From contig NZ_JBMWAN010000003.1 of assembly GCF_049546785.1 (NCBI RefSeq), forward strand, positions 611,070 through 675,069: a DNA stretch of 64,000 nt. The letters are read 5' to 3'. Under the pieces are notes generated by a model. That model worked only from the letters and a program-made list of their open reading frames with translations, was not told where the DNA came from and did not search any database. The translations under genes were made by a program, and so were the position numbers. Within the stretch, counting starts at the first letter, position 1, and each line of letters starts with the position of its first letter. Of this stretch, positions 60,213 to 64,000 are shown piece by piece. Source of the stretch: Nitrospira_D sp035465795. Its GTDB lineage: Bacteria; Nitrospirota; Nitrospiria; Nitrospirales; Nitrospiraceae.

Positions 60213-61031
60213 GTGAAATATTCTCTACTTCTTATAGTGTTTCTTACTACAAGCGCATTGGGTCTGAGTGAATATAGTGGAGTACAGGCGATGACTCTGG
60301 ATGATCTCTCGGTCACGGTTGCTTACCTCAAAGAAGGCAAGCAAATTGGTACAGGGTTCTTTGTTGCTGCAGAATCGCCAGGCTTGGGCATTGCCGAGCA
60401 GCCGTACCTGGTGACTGCAGCCCACGTAGCTCGCTTCCTGACGGGTAATTCGACTGTTACGGTACGGGCCGCAAAGGACATTCCAGTTTCGATCTTACTG
60501 AAAGAGCTACTTTCCGATGGCGGGAAGTTGGCCTGGCAGGTTCATAGTGAGTCTGATGTGGCGGTTCTCAGACTGAAGCTTGATAGCAAGACCCTTCCGC
60601 TAATGCAAGGTCGCTTTCTGAGTGTTGCTTTGCTCGCACCAGAGGAGGGTGCGCCACAACGAGAGCGACCAGTAACGGTAATGGGATTTCCTTTGGCGCT
60701 CGGTACGGCCGGCCGCTTCTCACCGATTACAAGTGAAGCGAAGCCAGCAAGTGGTTTGCTTCGACTATTCAGTCCCGACATTAAGAAAGAAGCTACGTTC
60801 TTCGTCCTCGACAAACCAAGCATTGGTGGGTTCAGTGGTGGACCTGTTTTTCAAATGCCCGAGCCATTCGCTTCCAGTGGAGGTCTTGTGTTCCCGGATA
60901 AGTCGGCGCCGACTACTGTGGTTGGTCTTGTTCATGGCACTATTAGCGATGATACTGGAGGGAAACTTGCCGCGGTTGTCCCTTCCAAGTTTATTCGAGA
61001 CACCATCCTGCAGGCTGAGCGAGCTGAATAA
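60213..61031 (+). CDS. Exported trypsin-like serine protease
   Basis: The 272-residue protein has a signal peptide (MKYSLLLIVFLTTSALGLS) and an S1-type protease domain. The triad is visible: His in LVTAAHVARF, Asp in SESDVAVLRL and Ser in IGGFSGGPVF. There is no PDZ domain, unlike DegP. It should act in the periplasm or outside. The GTG start follows CTGGGGGG. Base composition is lower in GC than its neighbours, which hints at transfer. Confidence 0.82.
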   Translation: MKYSLLLIVFLTTSALGLSEYSGVQAMTLDDLSVTVAYLKEGKQIGTGFFVAAESPGLGIAEQPYLVTAAHVARFLTGNSTVTVRAAKDIPVSILLKELLSDGGKLAWQVHSESDVAVLRLKLDSKTLPLMQGRFLSVALLAPEEGAPQRERPVTVMGFPLALGTAGRFSPITSEAKPASGLLRLFSPDIKKEATFFVLDKPSIGGFSGGPVFQMPEPFASSGGLVFPDKSAPTTVVGLVHGTISDDTGGKLAAVVPSKFIRDTILQAERAE

Positions 61032-61060
61032 GATGTCCAGACCAATTGAGCTAAAAAGGC

Positions 61061-61076
61061 TCCAGGAACCCTTGAT
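61061..61076 (+). repeat. 16-base repeat, copy 1
   Basis: TCCAGGAACCCTTGAT here recurs exactly at 62420-62435, both times in intergenic DNA. It is a short dispersed repeat of unknown meaning. Confidence 0.4.
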
Positions 61077-61110
61077 TACCCTCTATCGGTAGGTCCACAT
61101 GGGGAGTGCC

Positions 61111-61419
61111 ATGCTCGAACTCAGACCGACGTGCGAGCACTGCAACAAGCCGCTGCCGCCTGAGTCGCTTGAGGCGCGCATCTGTTCTTATGAATGCACT
61201 TTTTGCGTAGCTTGTGTCGAATCTGTGCTTGGTAATGTTTGTCCCAACTGCGGCGGCGGGTTCGCTTCGCGACCGATCAGGCCTTCGACGAATTGGAAGG
61301 GCGACAACTTCCTGGGGAAAGACCCGGCTAGTACGACGGTTAAGCACCGACCGGTGGACCCGGCGGCGCATGAGCGGTTCTCGGGCAAGATCAAGACGAT
61401 TTCTCCGGAGAAACGATAG
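61111..61419 (+). CDS. DUF1272 zinc-ribbon-like protein
   Basis: The 102-residue protein starts MLELRPTCEHCNKPLPPES and continues with CSYECTFCVACVESVL and CPNCGGGFASRP, the DUF1272 cysteine pattern, likely binding zinc. The ATG at 61111 was preferred over 61099 because GGGGAG lies just ahead. The tail is charged. Function unknown. A hairpin lies 62 bases downstream. Confidence 0.85.
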   Translation: MLELRPTCEHCNKPLPPESLEARICSYECTFCVACVESVLGNVCPNCGGGFASRPIRPSTNWKGDNFLGKDPASTTVKHRPVDPAAHERFSGKIKTISPEKR

Positions 61420-61480
61420 AAACTAGAAGCGGGCTCCGGGAGCCGGTACTTGGTCAGAGTCTGAGAAAGATGAAAATGTA

Positions 61481-61497
61481 CCGGGAGTCTTTCCCGG
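61481..61497 (+). terminator. Short hairpin after the DUF1272 gene
   Basis: CCGGGA and TCCCGG form a 6-bp stem with a 5-base loop. No T run follows, so this is a weak candidate. Confidence 0.3.
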
Positions 61498-61566
61498 ATT
61501 CATCGTGCCTGCAACGATCTGCTCCCGGGCAGCCACAGCCTACATTCAAGAACTGTCGGAACCGCG

Positions 61567-62004
61567 ATGCATGACTGGTTTGAGTGGTACGTGCAGCAGG
61601 CTGAAAAGCAGAAGTCGTGGGCCATGTATCGCGACCGGTACAACTGTCCCTGTTGCTTTATGCCCACGTTGCAGGCGTGGGCGGCGTATGACGCCTGCGA
61701 AATCTGTGACTGGGAGGACGACGGGCAGGATTCCGACGATGCCGACGTGGTGCGCGGCGGTCCGAACGGCGACTATTCATTGCGGGAGGCGCGAGAGAAT
61801 TTTAAGCAGCATTTCACCATGTATCGCCCGGCCGATACGCACGCTTTTATCTACGAGCAGATGGACCGGCGGAGCAAGGAGCAGCTCTGCCGGAATTTCT
61901 CCATCGCCATCTTGTGCGATTCGGATGAGCATTGGCGCACGGCGTTATCTGTTGAGCGGGAATTGCTTGCGCAGCGGGGGCGTCAGGACGGAGCCTGGCA
62001 GTAG
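61567..62004 (+). CDS. Cysteine-rich CPCC-domain protein
   Basis: The 145-residue cytoplasmic protein has the CPCC core: RYNCPCCFMPTLQAWAAYDACEICDWEDDGQDSDD in two parts, then GGPNGDYSLREARENF. The two Cys pairs probably bind zinc. The function of the family is unknown. No strong ribosome site was seen. Confidence 0.82.
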   Translation: MHDWFEWYVQQAEKQKSWAMYRDRYNCPCCFMPTLQAWAAYDACEICDWEDDGQDSDDADVVRGGPNGDYSLREARENFKQHFTMYRPADTHAFIYEQMDRRSKEQLCRNFSIAILCDSDEHWRTALSVERELLAQRGRQDGAWQ

Positions 62005-62063
62005 CGCCCGGTTGCTGGTCTGGTCATGTTCTTCACCGGGTCTTTGCAAAGGACAATCTGCCG

Positions 62064-62402
62064 ATGTTGGAACTGAAAACCGTCTTGCTGTTTGTGGCCA
62101 CGGCGGTCGCTGAGATTGTCGGGTGCTATCTTCCCTATTTGTGGCTGAAGAAGGATGCTCCGGTCTGGGTGCTGCTTCCCGCTGCGGCGAGTCTGGCCGT
62201 GTTTGCCTGGCTGCTCACGCTGCATCCGCTCGCCGCCGGGCGTGTCTATGCTGCCTATGGCGGGGTCTATGTGTCGGTCGCCATCGTCTGGCTCTGGCTC
62301 GTCGACGGGGTGCGTCCCTCCCTATGGGATTGGTTCGGCGTCGCGGTCTGTCTCTTCGGCATGGCGATTATTATGTTTGCGCCACGCCACGTTTCACCGT
62401 AA
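62064..62402 (+). CDS. YnfA/UPF0060 family small membrane protein
   Basis: The 112-residue protein has four membrane helices and the UPF0060 motifs AVAEIVGCYLPYLWLKK, LHPLAAGRVYAAYGGVYV and LWLVDGVRPSLWDWFG. It resembles small multidrug-resistance exporters, but transport has not been shown for most members. AAAGGA lies before the ATG. Confidence 0.92.
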   Translation: MLELKTVLLFVATAVAEIVGCYLPYLWLKKDAPVWVLLPAAASLAVFAWLLTLHPLAAGRVYAAYGGVYVSVAIVWLWLVDGVRPSLWDWFGVAVCLFGMAIIMFAPRHVSP

Positions 62403-62419
62403 CGGAGGAAATCAGGGGT

Positions 62420-62435
62420 TCCAGGAACCCTTGAT
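62420..62435 (+). repeat. 16-base repeat, copy 2
   Basis: This is an exact copy of the string at 61061-61076. Here it forms part of an imperfect palindrome, GGGTTCC-A-GGAACCC, just after the ynfA-like gene. Confidence 0.4.
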
Positions 62436-62529
62436 CGGTCGGGGGCGCTTGCTGCCTGCCTGAATCCATTCAATAGACATTGTCTCTTACGCTGTGCAGG
62501 GGGCTCAGATCGTCGAGGAGGGAAAAGAC

Positions 62530-63348
62530 GTGGCGTCTCAAGATCTGATCAGGGTCGGGTCATACCTATCAGTGCTCGTCATCATGGCGACGTGGGAACT
62601 CATCGCGCCGCGCCGAAAGCTGACAGCCTCGAAGCTCTGCCGGTGGGGAGGCAATCTGACGATTGTGGTCTTGAATACGGTGATCGCCCGGTTATTGTTT
62701 GCGGGCGGCGTTGTGGCGACGGCAGTGATGGCGCAGGAGCGGGGCTGGGGGCTCTTGAACTGGGTCGACTGGCAGGGCTGGCTCGAAATGGGCCTGGCGG
62801 TGGTGGCGCTCGATCTGGTCATCTACTGCCAGCATCAGGTGTTCCATCTGGTTCCGATCCTCTGGCGGTTTCACATGATGCATCACTCCGACCTGGATCT
62901 GGATGTGTCCAGCGGGGTGCGGTTTCATCCGGTAGAGATGGTCATTTCGCTGCTGGTGAAGAGTGCGGCGGTGATGGCCCTGGGCGTGGCTCCCCTGGCG
63001 GTGGTCGCGTTTGAGATCGTGCTCAATGCCACGGCCCTGTTCAACCACAGCAATGTGAAGATGCCTTTGGGGCTCGACCGTGTGCTCCGCTGGTTTATTG
63101 TCACGCCGGACATGCATCGTATCCACCATTCGGTGGACCCCCGCGAGACCAACAGCAACTATGGATTTAATGTGCCCTGGTGGGACCGGCTCTTCGGGAC
63201 CTATTGTGCGGAACCGGCCTTAGGGCAATTGGGGATGAAGATCGGCCTTGAACATCTTGGCCCCCCGGTCTGCTTGAATCTGTTCATGATGCTGCGGTTC
63301 CCCTTCGTCGCCGCGCTTGGTCGCTACGCCGGACGGACTCAATCCTAA
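62530..63348 (+). CDS. Fatty acid hydroxylase / sterol desaturase family protein
   Basis: This 272-residue membrane protein has the di-iron histidine motifs of the family: HQVFH, HMMHH and HRIHH, with further ligands near FNHSNVKMPL. About four helices anchor it. It probably hydroxylates or desaturates a membrane lipid. The GTG at 62530 was chosen because AGGAGG lies eight bases ahead; an earlier GTG at 62494 has no ribosome site. Confidence 0.85.
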   Translation: MASQDLIRVGSYLSVLVIMATWELIAPRRKLTASKLCRWGGNLTIVVLNTVIARLLFAGGVVATAVMAQERGWGLLNWVDWQGWLEMGLAVVALDLVIYCQHQVFHLVPILWRFHMMHHSDLDLDVSSGVRFHPVEMVISLLVKSAAVMALGVAPLAVVAFEIVLNATALFNHSNVKMPLGLDRVLRWFIVTPDMHRIHHSVDPRETNSNYGFNVPWWDRLFGTYCAEPALGQLGMKIGLEHLGPPVCLNLFMMLRFPFVAALGRYAGRTQS

Positions 63349-63449
63349 GCCCAACGTGGAGTGTCGGCGGTTGGCGGGAGGCAATGGCCGCCGGACTTGT
63401 GGCGCCTTGAGGCTTGGTCTGTGGCGGAAAACATGGGGCGATAAACAAT

Positions 63450-63476
63450 GAGGCCGCCGGTTAAACCGGCGGCCTC
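63450..63476 (-). terminator. Rho-independent terminator of the right-edge gene
   Basis: GAGGCCGCCGG and CCGGCGGCCTC form a perfect 11-bp stem with a 5-base loop. On the minus strand ATTGTTTATC follows. It lies 54 bases past the stop of the gene at 63531 and also faces the hydroxylase gene. Confidence 0.75.
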
Positions 63477-63530
63477 AGCGCGAGGGACACTCTCGTTCAG
63501 GCTCAATGACCTGGCATTGAGCGAGCCGGT

Positions 63531-64000
63531 CTAGTTATGCCCGGCCGGGTGATCCTGCTTCTCAACCAACGGATCGATTTCTTTCTGCACTTCCTCGGTC
63601 ACATTGTAGCGAACGTAGGCATGATCCAGCACTTCGTTGGCGTAGAGCCGCCCCGTCGGCGCCGGGACCGCGATGTTCGCTTCCACGGTCCCCTTCGGGC
63701 CGATAGTGACGGTTTGCTCGGTCGCGGTGCGGACATAGGGATGCCAGACGACCAGCTTGTAGGTGCCGGGCGGCACATCAGTGATGGTGAACCGGCCCTG
63801 CTCGTCCGTCTTGGCGTAGTACGGATTGGTAACGGCCACGCCCCAGCTCTCCATGTAGGCGTGGAAGCCGCATTGCATGACGAAAATCCGCCGGTTCTTG
63901 CTGAGATTGACCAACTGCTTCATCGGCGGACCGGCCATGTGTTTGTGGTACATCCCGGCCTCGGTGCGATCCTTGAAGTTGCGCGGATGCTGCGGGTTCA
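63531..64000 (-). CDS. Carboxypeptidase-regulatory-like protein (partial, C-terminal part)
   Basis: The frame is open to the window edge, so the N-terminus is missing. The visible 155 or so residues include NPQHPRNFKDRTEAGMYHKH and RIFVMQCGFHAYMESWGVAV. A carboxypeptidase-regulatory-like beta domain follows: YYAKTDEQGRFTITDVPPGTYKLVVWHPY. The end is VEKQDHPAGHN. The MQCGFH stretch resembles metal sites of cupredoxin-like proteins, but this is uncertain. It is probably periplasmic. An in-frame ATG at 63953 is internal rather than the real start. Confidence 0.7.
   Translation of the reverse strand, partial: NPQHPRNFKDRTEAGMYHKHMAGPPMKQLVNLSKNRRIFVMQCGFHAYMESWGVAVTNPYYAKTDEQGRFTITDVPPGTYKLVVWHPYVRTATEQTVTIGPKGTVEANIAVPAPTGRLYANEVLDHAYVRYNVTEEVQKEIDPLVEKQDHPAGHN

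Noticed and set aside
59939..60271. 110-codon frame before the serine protease gene
   Set aside because: It has no ribosome site, its composition is random-looking, and it overlaps the protease start.

Overview
The window reads as a piece of a high-GC, Gram-negative chromosome, most likely from a Nitrospira-type nitrite oxidiser (phylum Nitrospirota). This is an inference from gene content and style: the rplU-rpmA and gap-pgk-tpiA-secG order, a sigma-54 activator, many outer-membrane lipoproteins, a GH8-cellulose synthase gene, a haem-binding Tll0287-like protein and short GC-rich dispersed repeats. No rRNA, tRNA or CRISPR array was seen. Both edges cut genes: rpmA on the left, and a carboxypeptidase-regulatory-like protein on the right.

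Layout. 1-5.7 kb holds ribosomal proteins L27/L21, a PilZ protein, ilvE and the lower-glycolysis operon gap-pgk-tpiA-secG, which has a clear promoter and a leader hairpin. 5.9-11.7 kb is mutS2 followed by two extra copies of its 3' end (the Smr domain). Between the copies lie lower-GC cargo genes: a TRL-like lipoprotein and a dGTPase-type dNTP triphosphohydrolase. 11.7-18.9 kb carries a Lon-fold secreted protein, an NtrC-type regulator with an atypical receiver, queG, thiI, trxB and coaE. 18.9-26.9 kb has a beta-helix protein, a GH63-like glucosidase, a HbpS-like protein and a dipeptide epimerase. 27-32 kb is an exopolysaccharide locus: a GH8-BcsA protein with two PilZ domains plus a TPR/beta-barrel partner. 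32-36 kb groups a sulfite-oxidase-fold protein, a VTT membrane protein, a MerA-like flavoprotein and DUF3047.

37-45.7 kb has a DHH-CBS-poly(A) polymerase tRNA enzyme, lipoproteins, an internally deleted MFS transporter, a J-domain protein, and an operon of a class V aminotransferase, a c-type haem protein and an amidohydrolase. 46-54.7 kb has a CAAX protease, a MITE-like repeat, an epimerase, a nine-repeat propeller lipoprotein and a very large Lhr helicase carrying repeat-derived in-frame inserts. 54.7-64 kb holds stress and envelope proteins, a DUF2330/RnfD-like pair, a frameshifted small membrane protein, a lower-GC trypsin-like protease, small zinc-ribbon-like proteins, YnfA and a fatty acid hydroxylase.

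Three points stand out. The 3' end of mutS2 appears to have taken up DNA repeatedly while restoring the gene. The cellulose-type synthase combines hydrolase, synthase and two complete c-di-GMP signatures in one chain. At least ten genes have a -10 box 6-9 bases before their start codon and so look leaderless.
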